Shown here piece by piece: positions 8,194-16,315 of a stretch of DNA of 64,000 nt. The position numbers were made by a program, and so were the translations under genes. Under the pieces are notes generated by a model, which saw nothing but the letters and a program-made list of their open reading frames with translations, had not been told where the DNA came from and searched no databases. This stretch comes from Flavobacterium marginilacus (GTDB taxonomy: Bacteria; Bacteroidota; Bacteroidia; Flavobacteriales; Flavobacteriaceae): positions 4,154,001-4,218,000 of the forward strand of contig NZ_CP113975.1 in assembly GCF_026870155.1 (NCBI RefSeq). Direction: 5' to 3'. Numbering within the stretch: position 1 is the stretch's first letter; each line of letters opens with the position of its first letter.

Positions 8194-9555
8194 TTATTTC
8201 ATTGATCTAATGATGTCTGACTTTGTAATAATCTGATGATTTCCATTATTAAGCTCCACTAATACGGCATCATTTCCTTTGGTGAATAATTTAGAAACCT
8301 CTTCAATAGAAGTGTTCAATTTTACCACCGGAAAAGGTTTTCCCATCACTTCTTTGATTGGCTTATCCGCAACATTTTTGTCGGCTACATAACTTCGAAA
8401 TAAATCCGTTTCATCAACAGAACCCACAAATCCATTGATATCAACAACGGGGATTTGTGAAATATCATACTTGCGCATACGGTCAATCGCATGCGAAACC
8501 AATTCTTCGGTTCGAACCAGAATCAATTGCTGATTGATATGATCTTTGATTACATCTTCTGCCGTTGTAACCTCTTCCTCTAAGAAACCTCTTTCACGCA
8601 TCCAGTCATCATTGAACATTTTGCCCACATATCGGCTTCCCGAATCATGAAATAACACCACCACAACATCCTCTGGCTTGAAATGTTCTTTTAACTGTAA
8701 CAAACCTTTTATCGCAGCACCAGCAGAATTCCCAACAAAAATTCCTTCCTCGAGTGCGATTTTCCGGGTATAAACTGCAGCATCTTTATCAGTTACTTTG
8801 GTAAAACCATCAATCAATGAAAAGTCAACATTCTTCGGCAGAATATCTTCACCAATACCTTCAGTTATATAAGAATAGATTTCATTTTCGTCAAAAATTC
8901 CAGTTTCATGATATTTCTTAAAAACTGAGCCATAAGTATCAATTCCCCAGATTTTGATGTTAGGATTTTTTTCTTTCAAAAATTTACCAACGCCCGAAAT
9001 AGTTCCGCCAGTTCCAACCCCAACTACAAAATGAGTAATTTTGCCATCAGTCTGTTTCCAGATTTCAGGACCTGTCTGCTCATAATGAGCCAAAGTATTG
9101 GATAAATTATCATATTGATTTACATACCAGGAATTTGGCGTTTCTTCAGCCAGTCTTTTGGAAACTGAATAATAAGAACGAGGATCGGTCGGTTCTACAT
9201 CAGTTGGGCAGACCACTACTTTGGCTCCAACTGCACGAAGAATATCCATTTTTTCTTTGGATTGTTTGTCGGATATCACGCAGATTAATTTGTATCCTTT
9301 AATAATTGCTACAAGCGCAAGTCCCATTCCTGTATTTCCGGAAGTCCCCTCGATTATTGTTCCGCCTGGCTGTAAACGGCCATCAGCTTCGGCATCCTCA
9401 ATCATTTTTACTGCCATACGGTCTTTTACCGAATTTCCCGGATTGAATGTCTCTACCTTGGCAATAACCAAAGCATTCACTTCTGCAGTTATTTTATTGA
9501 GTTTCACCAACGGCGTATTCCCAATAGTCCCTAATATATTTTCTGAGTATTCCAT
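8194..9555 (-). CDS. PLP-dependent cysteine synthase / cystathionine beta-synthase with CBS domains
   Basis: A 453-residue fold-type II PLP enzyme. The Schiff-base lysine is Lys44 in NPGNSVKDRM, GTSGNTGMGLA binds PLP phosphate and substrate carboxylate, and GTGGTISGVG binds the phosphate. Residues about 335-453 form a pair of CBS domains (Bateman module), as in cystathionine beta-synthases, where they sense adenosyl ligands. The catalytic core cannot by itself separate O-acetylserine sulfhydrylase from cystathionine beta-synthase activity. The architecture favours CBS. A heme-binding N-terminus is absent, as in other bacterial forms. Confidence 0.9.
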   Translation of the reverse strand: MEYSENILGTIGNTPLVKLNKITAEVNALVIAKVETFNPGNSVKDRMAVKMIEDAEADGRLQPGGTIIEGTSGNTGMGLALVAIIKGYKLICVISDKQSKEKMDILRAVGAKVVVCPTDVEPTDPRSYYSVSKRLAEETPNSWYVNQYDNLSNTLAHYEQTGPEIWKQTDGKITHFVVGVGTGGTISGVGKFLKEKNPNIKIWGIDTYGSVFKKYHETGIFDENEIYSYITEGIGEDILPKNVDFSLIDGFTKVTDKDAAVYTRKIALEEGIFVGNSAGAAIKGLLQLKEHFKPEDVVVVLFHDSGSRYVGKMFNDDWMRERGFLEEEVTTAEDVIKDHINQQLILVRTEELVSHAIDRMRKYDISQIPVVDINGFVGSVDETDLFRSYVADKNVADKPIKEVMGKPFPVVKLNTSIEEVSKLFTKGNDAVLVELNNGNHQIITKSDIIRSMK

Positions 9556-9675
9556 TTAGTTATTTTTCAGCAGTTACAACTTAAACTATAGCATTTCTAT
9601 ATAGTTCGTATGGAAGTAAAATTAGTGTATTTTTTTATTTGAAATAACTTTTTAAATTGATTTTGTTACAAAAAA

Positions 9676-11646
9676 TCAATTAAAGAAATTCCAAACTAAT
9701 CCAAAACGAATTAAGAAGTCACGATATGGATTATTGGGATCTGAAAAATAATTATTTTTCGAAAACAGCGAATTAAAATGTTCTGCTTTCAAATAAAGCC
9801 TCGTACGCTGTATCTTAACATTTACAAAATAATCAAGAAGAGGAGCATTACCAATTTTAACTCTGTCCTGCACAAAAAACTCACCAATTACAGGATTATA
9901 AACATTACTGTAATAGCTTGTAAAATAATTCAATTCAATACCTGTCTGGAAAAATAACTTCCTATTAAACATATAATTAGTATAATACAAAGTGTTTCTG
10001 GTAACAAATTCAGGAACATTCAAAACATTATCCGGCTGATCTGCTTTTTGAAATAATAAAGTATTATCCAATGCCCACTTCCCAAAAACAAACTCTCTAG
10101 CTGCCTTTAGCGAAGCATAATTAATTGCTTTACCATATTGCTTAGGAGCGACAATCTGCATGCTGTCTTCCCTTTGTGTGGCAGTAGTGACATCGGCAAA
10201 ATATAAATGATCATTTATGGTATTCAGCTGCATTGACAATGAAACCCATTTGGTATCCGCATTGGCGCTGATAGAATTTATTTTTTCGTTGACAAAATCA
10301 TTAGACCAGTTGTATTCTTTATAACTGCTTTGAAATAAATTATAATTATTATTTGGCAGCTTATTCATGCTTTGGTAACGAAATGATAACTGATTTTCAT
10401 CATTCCAGTCATAAACAGCCGAAGCATCAATATTATATAAATTTTGATCTGTTATCGATTTAGAATATAAAAATTTACCATTCCATTTGTCCTTACGATA
10501 ATTATATTGACCGCCAAACGTGTTAATTTTTTGACTTAACAGATTACCAACCGTATTTCCATTATCTAAATACAAAATATTATTGTAAAAATAATTAGAA
10601 TGCAGATCGTCAACAAAAAAAGTAAAAGAGCCCAGCATCATATTCTCATATACAACTCCAACTTTATTATACATTTTATTATAATTCGTAATATCATCAA
10701 TTCCACCAGTCACAAACGATTCACCAAAACGGCTCACAAGAGTACCGCCAACATTTGATGCAATTGTCTGCTGTTTGTAGTTGTAATATATTTCTTCGTA
10801 ATTAAACTGATTGGTAAAATACAAATTGTTATCTCCTTTTTTAGGATTTATTCTAAAGGCCTGATCAAAGAAAAAACGTCCTCCTTTCAATACCGAATTC
10901 GCATCTTCGAGGTATACTCCTAACCGCTCTCTATTATCAAACGAAGAGTCACCATTGGTAAAATCGCTTACATTACTGATTCCCCCATTTTCTTCATTTT
11001 GAAGCTTCTGTGAAGTATAATGCATATTTGCAATAAATCGCCCGTCCTTGGAATTATAACTTGTTGTGAATCTAAAATTCCCCGATTTGGTCTCTTGATT
11101 GATATACCTTCCCTTCGACCGCAATCCTTTATAAGCAATCGAAAAATTTAGCCTTGGAGAAATATTCAATGAAAAATAAGAATCAGCTGACTGTCCTCTT
11201 TGAATCGTAGATTTAAAATACAGTTCAGTCACCGGCGTAGCAACATTTGCATATTTTATATCATTAACTTTTAGATAATTAAACTGTCTTGCCGTAAAAC
11301 CAAATTCCGGATAAGGCGAAAAACCATTCATTCCATACTGCAGCGTATTGTATGTCTGTCCGATATTTGGAAATGACAAAAGCCCAAAATTATCTTTTCT
11401 TAAATAATTATGACTGTACGATTTTCTGATAGACTGAGTAGTATCAATATAAGTAGTATCACGGCTCAGTGAAATAAACTGGTACATATCATATGTTGCC
11501 TCTGGCGCTTTCTTCTTCTTTATGGAGTCCGAAGAATTGTATTTACTATTATAATCAATTTCTTTAGCACTATTTACCTGTTTGTTTTTCTGTGAAAAAA
11601 GGAGAATCGGAAAAGCTAAAAAAATTAAAGAAAAGAAAATCCTCAT
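9676..11646 (-). CDS. Putative outer-membrane porin (large beta-barrel)
   Basis: A 656-residue protein with an N-terminal signal peptide (MRIFFSLIFLAFPILLFSQ), a Ser/Lys-rich linker, and then a body rich in alternating aromatic and polar residues ending in FLIRFGLVWNFFN. A C-terminal aromatic residue is typical of outer-membrane barrels. It matches the Bacteroidota 'putative porin' family in size and layout. It is transcribed away from rnhB. Substrate unknown. Confidence 0.78.
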   Translation of the reverse strand: MRIFFSLIFLAFPILLFSQKNKQVNSAKEIDYNSKYNSSDSIKKKKAPEATYDMYQFISLSRDTTYIDTTQSIRKSYSHNYLRKDNFGLLSFPNIGQTYNTLQYGMNGFSPYPEFGFTARQFNYLKVNDIKYANVATPVTELYFKSTIQRGQSADSYFSLNISPRLNFSIAYKGLRSKGRYINQETKSGNFRFTTSYNSKDGRFIANMHYTSQKLQNEENGGISNVSDFTNGDSSFDNRERLGVYLEDANSVLKGGRFFFDQAFRINPKKGDNNLYFTNQFNYEEIYYNYKQQTIASNVGGTLVSRFGESFVTGGIDDITNYNKMYNKVGVVYENMMLGSFTFFVDDLHSNYFYNNILYLDNGNTVGNLLSQKINTFGGQYNYRKDKWNGKFLYSKSITDQNLYNIDASAVYDWNDENQLSFRYQSMNKLPNNNYNLFQSSYKEYNWSNDFVNEKINSISANADTKWVSLSMQLNTINDHLYFADVTTATQREDSMQIVAPKQYGKAINYASLKAAREFVFGKWALDNTLLFQKADQPDNVLNVPEFVTRNTLYYTNYMFNRKLFFQTGIELNYFTSYYSNVYNPVIGEFFVQDRVKIGNAPLLDYFVNVKIQRTRLYLKAEHFNSLFSKNNYFSDPNNPYRDFLIRFGLVWNFFN

Positions 11647-11794
11647 TTGAAACGGTTATAATTAGGCATTTATTTTACAGATATATCCAGCAAAGGTAAA
11701 GGATAAAAACGTATAAATAAAAAAACACTCCAATTTATAAAGTAAACATTAACACATATTTTTTTTACAAACCAGAACTTTTCATTTCCAAATA

Positions 11795-11928
11795 ATCTGG
11801 GCGAGCCACCATCCCAATAAAAGGGCTATTTCACTGTACGGATATACGCCCTTTTACCGGTATGCTGTCAGGCTATACGCTCCGCAGTGGCGGATTGCTT
11901 CTATCCTTCTCGCGTCTCAGCAGTGACT
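11795..11928 (+). repeat. Dispersed palindromic repeat, GGGCGTG family (degenerate copy)
   Basis: Word order CTGGGCGAGCC, an inverted pair AAAAGGGCTAT and ACGCCCTTTT, GGCTATACGCTCCGC, CTATCCTTCTCGCG. The same order recurs at 62710-62841 and, on the minus strand, 42931-43039. It is more GC-rich than the surroundings. Confidence 0.6.
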
Positions 11929-12155
11929 TAGAAAGTTTTAAACATTAATCAATATAACTATCCTTAACTAATACCAAACTGATCGAATTAGCCACTGACT
12001 ACAAAGATTTTTAAATAAACAGTAATGAAATCTGTGAGAATCCATGTAATCAGTGGCAAAAAAAACACATAGTAATATTTGCGTACAGTCATATTAATCA
12101 ATAAGCTTTTCATCTTTTAATACTGCTTACACGGCATTAGCTTTTAAAAGTTTCT

Positions 12156-12278
12156 GACACGAATTACACTAATTAGCACGAATTAAGATTGCTATTTAAT
12201 TACACAAAATATTCGAAACTGTAAAATTTGATTTCAATTTTGATAAGAATTAGTGCTAATTGGTGAAATTCGTGTTTA
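12156..12278. repeat. Long imperfect palindrome
   Basis: The left arm, GACACGAATTACACTAATTA followed by GCACGAATTAAGA, pairs with the right arm, AGAATTAGTGCTAATTGGTG followed by AAATTCGTGT. The loop is about 50 bp. Similar, more degenerate words occur at 26400-26510, so this is a family and not a gene-specific terminator. Confidence 0.6.
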
Positions 12279-12376
12279 TCTTTTTTAAAATGCGAATGCC
12301 ATGTACTGCTTACTGCCTTTTTCAAAAATCAAAAAAAAATCACAATATTTGCAGTACAAAATAGACTTCAATCCGT

Positions 12377-13039
12377 ATGCTTCAAAATAATTTCTCTTCT
12401 TTTGTTTTCGAAACCGGCACCGATGAAGCGGGACGCGGTTGTCTTGCAGGCCCGGTTACTGCTGCAGCTGTAATTCTGCCATTCGATTTTAAAAATGCCT
12501 TTCTAAACGACAGTAAGCAATTAAGCGAAAAAGTAAGAGAGAAACTCAGACCAATTATCGAGCAGGAAGCCATTACCTTTGCAGTAACTCATCTGCATCC
12601 AGAGGAAATTGACGAAATAAACATCCTAAACGCCTCGATGAAAGGAATGCAGGAAAGTATATTGAAATTATCCCAAATTCCGGAATTTATAATTGTAGAC
12701 GGAAACAGAGCATTGAATGCCAAATTGGGACTGAAAAATAAAATTGGAAAACAATTCTCTAACTCGGAAATTGAATTATTGAAATCTATTCCCAACCAAA
12801 GTATCATCAAAGGGGATTCTAAATATTTAAGTATTGCAGCAGCTTCTATTTTGGCAAAAACCTACCGCGATGAATATATGGATAAAATTCACGAGGAATT
12901 CCCAATGTATAACTGGAAAAAAAACAAAGGCTACCCAACGCAGGAACACCGTGAAGCAATCAAAAAATATGGCCCGACGAAATACCACCGAATGAGTTTC
13001 AGATTATTGCCCGAACAGTTGGAACTGAATCTTTTTTAA
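12377..13039 (+). CDS. rnhB: Ribonuclease HII
   Basis: Removes ribonucleotides and RNA primers from RNA-DNA hybrids. It is 220 residues. The catalytic signature [14 protein letters not shown] is at residues 14-27 (Asp and Glu), with later acidic residues in FIIVDGN and [16 protein letters not shown]. The C-terminal segment [20 protein letters not shown] is typical of bacterial RNase HII. Start MLQNNFSS is the first in frame. A leftward receptor remnant lies downstream. Confidence 0.95.
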   Translation: MLQNNFSSFVFETGTDEAGRGCLAGPVTAAAVILPFDFKNAFLNDSKQLSEKVREKLRPIIEQEAITFAVTHLHPEEIDEINILNASMKGMQESILKLSQIPEFIIVDGNRALNAKLGLKNKIGKQFSNSEIELLKSIPNQSIIKGDSKYLSIAAASILAKTYRDEYMDKIHEEFPMYNWKKNKGYPTQEHREAIKKYGPTKYHRMSFRLLPEQLELNLF

Positions 13040-13087
13040 ACAATAAAAAAAGACTTATCCAAAATCGACAAGCCCATTTATTAAAAT

Positions 13088-13412
13088 CTAAAACTGAAAT
13101 TTATATCCAAAATCGGGTAAAAAACCAATCTGGTCTTTTTGATCTATTTTATTGGTCAATCGGTTATATTCTAACTGAAAAACATTGGTATGATTGGTTA
13201 CATTTTTTAAATCAACATAAAACAGATGGAATCTTTTTCTCTTTTTGCTGTTGAATTTAATTCCAAATTTCACATCCAGCCTTAAATATGAATCATATTG
13301 TTTACTAAACGCATTGGCATCATCCTTGATTTCATAACCTGCATCGTTAGAAGCTTCAAAATCTACAAGCGTATAATAACGTCCGCCGGCAGTTGTAAAT
13401 TTGGCATCAATC
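13088..13412 (-). pseudogene. C-terminal remnant of a TonB-dependent outer-membrane receptor
   Basis: About 107 codons are open on the minus strand from 13412 and end in PDFGYKFQF. The text reads like the last strands of a TonB-dependent receptor (YYTLVDFEA, DSYLRLDVKFGIKF, FYVDLKNVTNHTN) with the aromatic C-terminal residue. A TAG codon lies directly before it, and no signal peptide, plug or start codon is present. The rest of the gene is absent; the DNA upstream is the small inverted-repeat element. Confidence 0.7.
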
Positions 13413-13476
13413 TAATTTATTAATATAGAGCAGATATTCAACAAATTAAAAAGAAAACTAAAAAAATTTATACTTA

Positions 13477-13636
13477 GAGCCTGTTTAAGTTTTATTTATT
13501 AGCTCTCTTATGACGTTTTTTGGCTACAACTTCGTTAAATTTTTATACAATAGCTCTGCTATTTTATAAAAATTTGCCTAGTTTCACTCAAAAATCATCT
13601 AATAATAAATCTCAAAAATAAAATTTAAACAGGCTC
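13477..13636. mobile_element. 160-bp MITE-like inverted-repeat element
   Basis: Terminal inverted repeats begin GAGCCTGTTTAA and match 20 of 21 bases. TTA directly flanks both ends (13474-13476 and 13637-13639), consistent with a 3-bp target duplication. The interior is itself palindromic: AAATTTTTATA, then an ATAGC/GCTAT hairpin, then TATAAAAATTT. No coding capacity. It abuts the lipB stop codon and may serve as its terminator. Confidence 0.75.
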
Positions 13637-13645
13637 TTATTATTT

Positions 13646-14359
13646 TCAGACCTGTTTAAAAGCAACAAACTCTGCTTCGAATAATTGAGTAAAATGTTTT
13701 AAGATTTTCGCTTTCACTTCGGCTTCATCCACTTTTGCAACTCCAAGTTCAACGTTAAGTGAAGTAACCGCTTTGCCTCGGATACCGCATGGAATTATAT
13801 TGTCGAAATATCCCAAATCAGCATTAACATTTAAAGCAAAACCGTGCATCGTTACCCAGCGGGAAGCACGAACACCCATAGCACAAATCTTTCTCGCGAA
13901 TGGTGTACCTGCTCCTAGCCAGACTCCGGTTTCGCCGTCGCTTCGTCCGCATTCTATTCCGTATTCCTGTAAAGTAAGAATAATGGCTTCTTCCAGAAAA
14001 CGCAGGTATTTATGAATGTCCGAGAAAAAATTTTCCAGATCCAGAATAGGATATCCCACAATCTGTCCAGGACCATGATACGTAATATCACCGCCACGGT
14101 TGATTTTGTAAAAAGCAGCACCTTTGGCTTCCAGCTGTTTTTCGGATAAAAGCAGATTGCTGAAATCACCACTTTTCCCTAAAGTATAAACGTGAGGATG
14201 CTCAACAAACAGAAAATAATTGGGAGTTTCAAGAGTGGTTTCTTCTCTTCTGTTCTGAATTTTCAAATCGACAATTCCTTTGAAAAGCTCTTCTTGGTAT
14301 GCCCAAGTTTCTTTGTAATCTTTATTTCCTAAATCTTGAAGCTGAATTTTTTTATTCAT
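13646..14359 (-). CDS. lipB: Octanoyltransferase LipB
   Basis: Transfers octanoyl from acyl carrier protein to lipoate-dependent enzymes, the first step of lipoate synthesis. It is 237 residues. The family motif RGGDITYHGPGQIVGYPILD is at about residues 83-102. Downstream GVWLGAGTPFARKICAMGVRA contains the catalytic Cys and Lys region (KICAMGVR), followed by HGFALNVN and IPCGI. lipA is not in the window. The MITE follows the stop codon. Confidence 0.94.
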   Translation of the reverse strand: MNKKIQLQDLGNKDYKETWAYQEELFKGIVDLKIQNRREETTLETPNYFLFVEHPHVYTLGKSGDFSNLLLSEKQLEAKGAAFYKINRGGDITYHGPGQIVGYPILDLENFFSDIHKYLRFLEEAIILTLQEYGIECGRSDGETGVWLGAGTPFARKICAMGVRASRWVTMHGFALNVNADLGYFDNIIPCGIRGKAVTSLNVELGVAKVDEAEVKAKILKHFTQLFEAEFVAFKQV

Positions 14360-14364
14360 TTTAA

Positions 14365-15117
14365 TTATTTTTCAAACTCAACATCAAAGTTAAGTTTATC
14401 TGGATTTTCCATATAATCCGTGAAAGAGTATTGTATTGTAACTGATTTCCGGTCATCGCTGAATAAAGCATTCGGATTAGAAATTTTCTTTATTTTTTTC
14501 GGAAAATGATATTTCATAATATAATTAGACGATGAATAAATCATTTTTGACATATCAGCTGCAGAATCTTTTACCTTTTCAGTCACTTTTTGCTGATTAA
14601 TTACAGCTTTTCGAGAAAACTTCTTCCCATCGTAAGTGTAGCTTAATTTACTGTTATTATCTCCTAAACCACTGCCGAGAGGATTTATACTTGAACCTCC
14701 TTCAAGTTTTTGCAGTGTCCCAGCTGTCTGCAGAATATCCTGAAGTTCATTCACATTTTTAAAATCAGTTGCAATAGTCATTAAAAACTGCTTTTTTTCT
14801 GCATTCATTTTTGTCGTTACCACAAAATTTTCCAGCTTTTTAATTTCTTTTTGAGCTTCTGTCGATAATTTAGCAATGCTGTCTTTTTTCTCAGAAAACA
14901 GCTGTTTGAAAGTAAAAGTAGAATCGATATCATTTTTGGCACCAGCTCCCATTTGACTTCCTAACTGATCGCCAGCCATTCCCATAAAAGCAGAGCCGTC
15001 TACATCTATAAAAAATTTTCCGGTTCCGTTATCATTGATATAAATGTTTTCAGTGAAAGTACAGCTAGTTAACGCCGTTAATAAAAAAGTAAAAAACAGT
15101 AATTTATATATTTTCAT
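14365..15117 (-). CDS. Uncharacterised lipoprotein (paralogue of the next gene)
   Basis: A 250-residue protein from MKIYKLLFFT with a lipoprotein signal (LLTALTSC; lipidated Cys about residue 19). The function is not recognised. The segment after the signal (ENIYINDNGTGKFFIDVDGS) and the C-terminal segment (YHFPKKIKKISNPNALFSDD) are shared with the product at 15241-15981, so the two arose by duplication. The middle region is charged and helix-rich. The gene ends 5 bp before lipB on the same strand and may be cotranscribed with it. Confidence 0.8.
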   Translation of the reverse strand: MKIYKLLFFTFLLTALTSCTFTENIYINDNGTGKFFIDVDGSAFMGMAGDQLGSQMGAGAKNDIDSTFTFKQLFSEKKDSIAKLSTEAQKEIKKLENFVVTTKMNAEKKQFLMTIATDFKNVNELQDILQTAGTLQKLEGGSSINPLGSGLGDNNSKLSYTYDGKKFSRKAVINQQKVTEKVKDSAADMSKMIYSSSNYIMKYHFPKKIKKISNPNALFSDDRKSVTIQYSFTDYMENPDKLNFDVEFEK

Positions 15118-15240
15118 TGCAGAATTATTTTTCTCCAAATATACGAACTCTATTTTAAACCTTTTAACTCCAGATTTATTTTAAAAAAACTTAACTATTT
15201 CATCGCAATCTGACTTAAAAGAGCATAAACCAAAAAGGCA

Positions 15241-15981
15241 TTAATCTACTGCTTCAGGTTCTAAAATCACTTCCAGATTTGTGCTCAACGGATTTTGCAG
15301 ACAATCCGCTAAAAGAAACTGCAGTGACAGCGATTTTTGGTCATCACTAATTTTAGCAAGCGGATTGGAAACCGACTGAATTTTTCGAGGAAAATGGTAA
15401 TTCAGGACATAATTCTGAACTAGTTTACGGCCTTTGTATTCAGCTTTCATTTTTTCAATCTTATCAAATTCCTTTTTTTGCTCCAGTGTATCTGTAACCG
15501 TGACGATTCGATGGAAACGATTGCCGTTGTAATCGTAGCAGACGTTATAATAATGCTCTTCGGCACTTAATGCATAATTATTTTTAATGTCAGCCAAATA
15601 ATGGTCTGTTTTGGTAAGATCAGCAATATCAGCCACTTTTTGAAAATTCTGTGTATAGACCGTTCTGAATTCCTTATCGTATGAACTTGCTTTTACATGA
15701 ATTTTTACTTCGGAATATTTCAAGAACACTCTTTGATCGGCAATTGGCGTTCGGGAAAACGTTTCTTGGTGTTTTTTGATATAATCTCCAAAAACATAAG
15801 TTGTGTCTCTGTAAATATTTTCCTTAGAGTAATTATCTCTAGCAATCTGCATATAACTGTTTTCGTCACGCAAATTAGTTACTTCGATTGTTCCGCTCCC
15901 ATCACTATTGAGGCGCAGTGTTTCTGTTACCTGACAGCTTATGATTAGAAATGGTAAGAGTAATAAGAAACCTTTTTTCAT
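15241..15981 (-). CDS. Uncharacterised lipoprotein (paralogue of its neighbour)
   Basis: A 246-residue lipoprotein (LLLLPFLIISC; lipidated Cys about residue 16). It shares two blocks with the 14365-15117 product: an early TETLRLNSDGSGTIEV and a late YHFPRKIQSVSNPLAKISDD. Function unknown. The same orientation and a 123-bp gap suggest tandem duplication followed by strong divergence. Confidence 0.8.
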   Translation of the reverse strand: MKKGFLLLLPFLIISCQVTETLRLNSDGSGTIEVTNLRDENSYMQIARDNYSKENIYRDTTYVFGDYIKKHQETFSRTPIADQRVFLKYSEVKIHVKASSYDKEFRTVYTQNFQKVADIADLTKTDHYLADIKNNYALSAEEHYYNVCYDYNGNRFHRIVTVTDTLEQKKEFDKIEKMKAEYKGRKLVQNYVLNYHFPRKIQSVSNPLAKISDDQKSLSLQFLLADCLQNPLSTNLEVILEPEAVD

Positions 15982-16138
15982 TTGACTGCAATATGTTAAT
16001 TTTCTAAAATTTAGAGTTCATGAAAATCGAAGTTAATTAGTTTTCCTGCAGCCTTCATTATTGTTTTTAAATAATTAACATTTTCAATCTCTAATTATTA
16101 CTTTGGCAGAGAGGTTATGAAAAACAAAACTTGTAAAA

Positions 16139-16247
16139 TAGCCCCGGCAGGAGTGAAAATCCTCTTGTGCCGGGGTTCGGCACAAGAGATTGCAGCGAAT
16201 GACGGGAGAAATGTTCCTGAAAACACAGAAAATTTGTGCTCCAAAAA
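16139..16247 (+). repeat. Dispersed covarying-hairpin repeat, copy A
   Basis: The element begins TAGCCCCGG and ends TGCTCCAAAAAA. Its central stem CTCTTGTGCCG (16162-16172), loop GGGTT and CGGCACAAGAG (16178-16188) is a perfect 11-bp pair. The outer stem CCCGGCA/TGACGGG pairs with one mismatch. Conserved flanks are AGTGAAAATCCT and AGATTGCAGCGAA. Other copies are at 24933-25042, 52910-53014 (minus) and 58553-58662. Confidence 0.85.
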
Positions 16248-16285
16248 ATCTAAAATCTGCTTTCTGAAATCTGCAATCAATTTGT

Positions 16286-16293
16286 TATCTTTG
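16286..16293 (+). promoter_or_regulatory. Predicted -7 element of lysS
   Basis: TATCTTTG matches TAnnTTTG and lies 23 bp before the lysS ATG. No convincing -33 TTG is seen at the usual distance. Confidence 0.45.
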
Positions 16294-16315
16294 CGGACTT
16301 AAAAATCAGAACATA

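Larger units (their letters stand above)
11647..12376. other. Gene-free intergenic region of 730 bp with repeats
   Basis: No supported gene is present. It contains a degenerate copy of the GGGCGTG-type dispersed repeat (11795-11928) and a long palindrome built of ACGAATT/TAATTAGC words (12156-12278). The rest is A/T-rich filler between two divergently transcribed genes, and the rnhB promoter must lie near its right end. Confidence 0.7.

Noticed and set aside
11647..12376. CRISPR-like or small-RNA locus in the 730-bp gap
   Set aside because: The repeats are inverted, not regularly spaced direct repeats, and there are no spacers or cas genes.
16117..16302. Open frame of about 60 codons on the plus strand ahead of lysS
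   Set aside because: It runs through hairpin repeat A and the lysS promoter; composition is repeat-derived and there is no family support.
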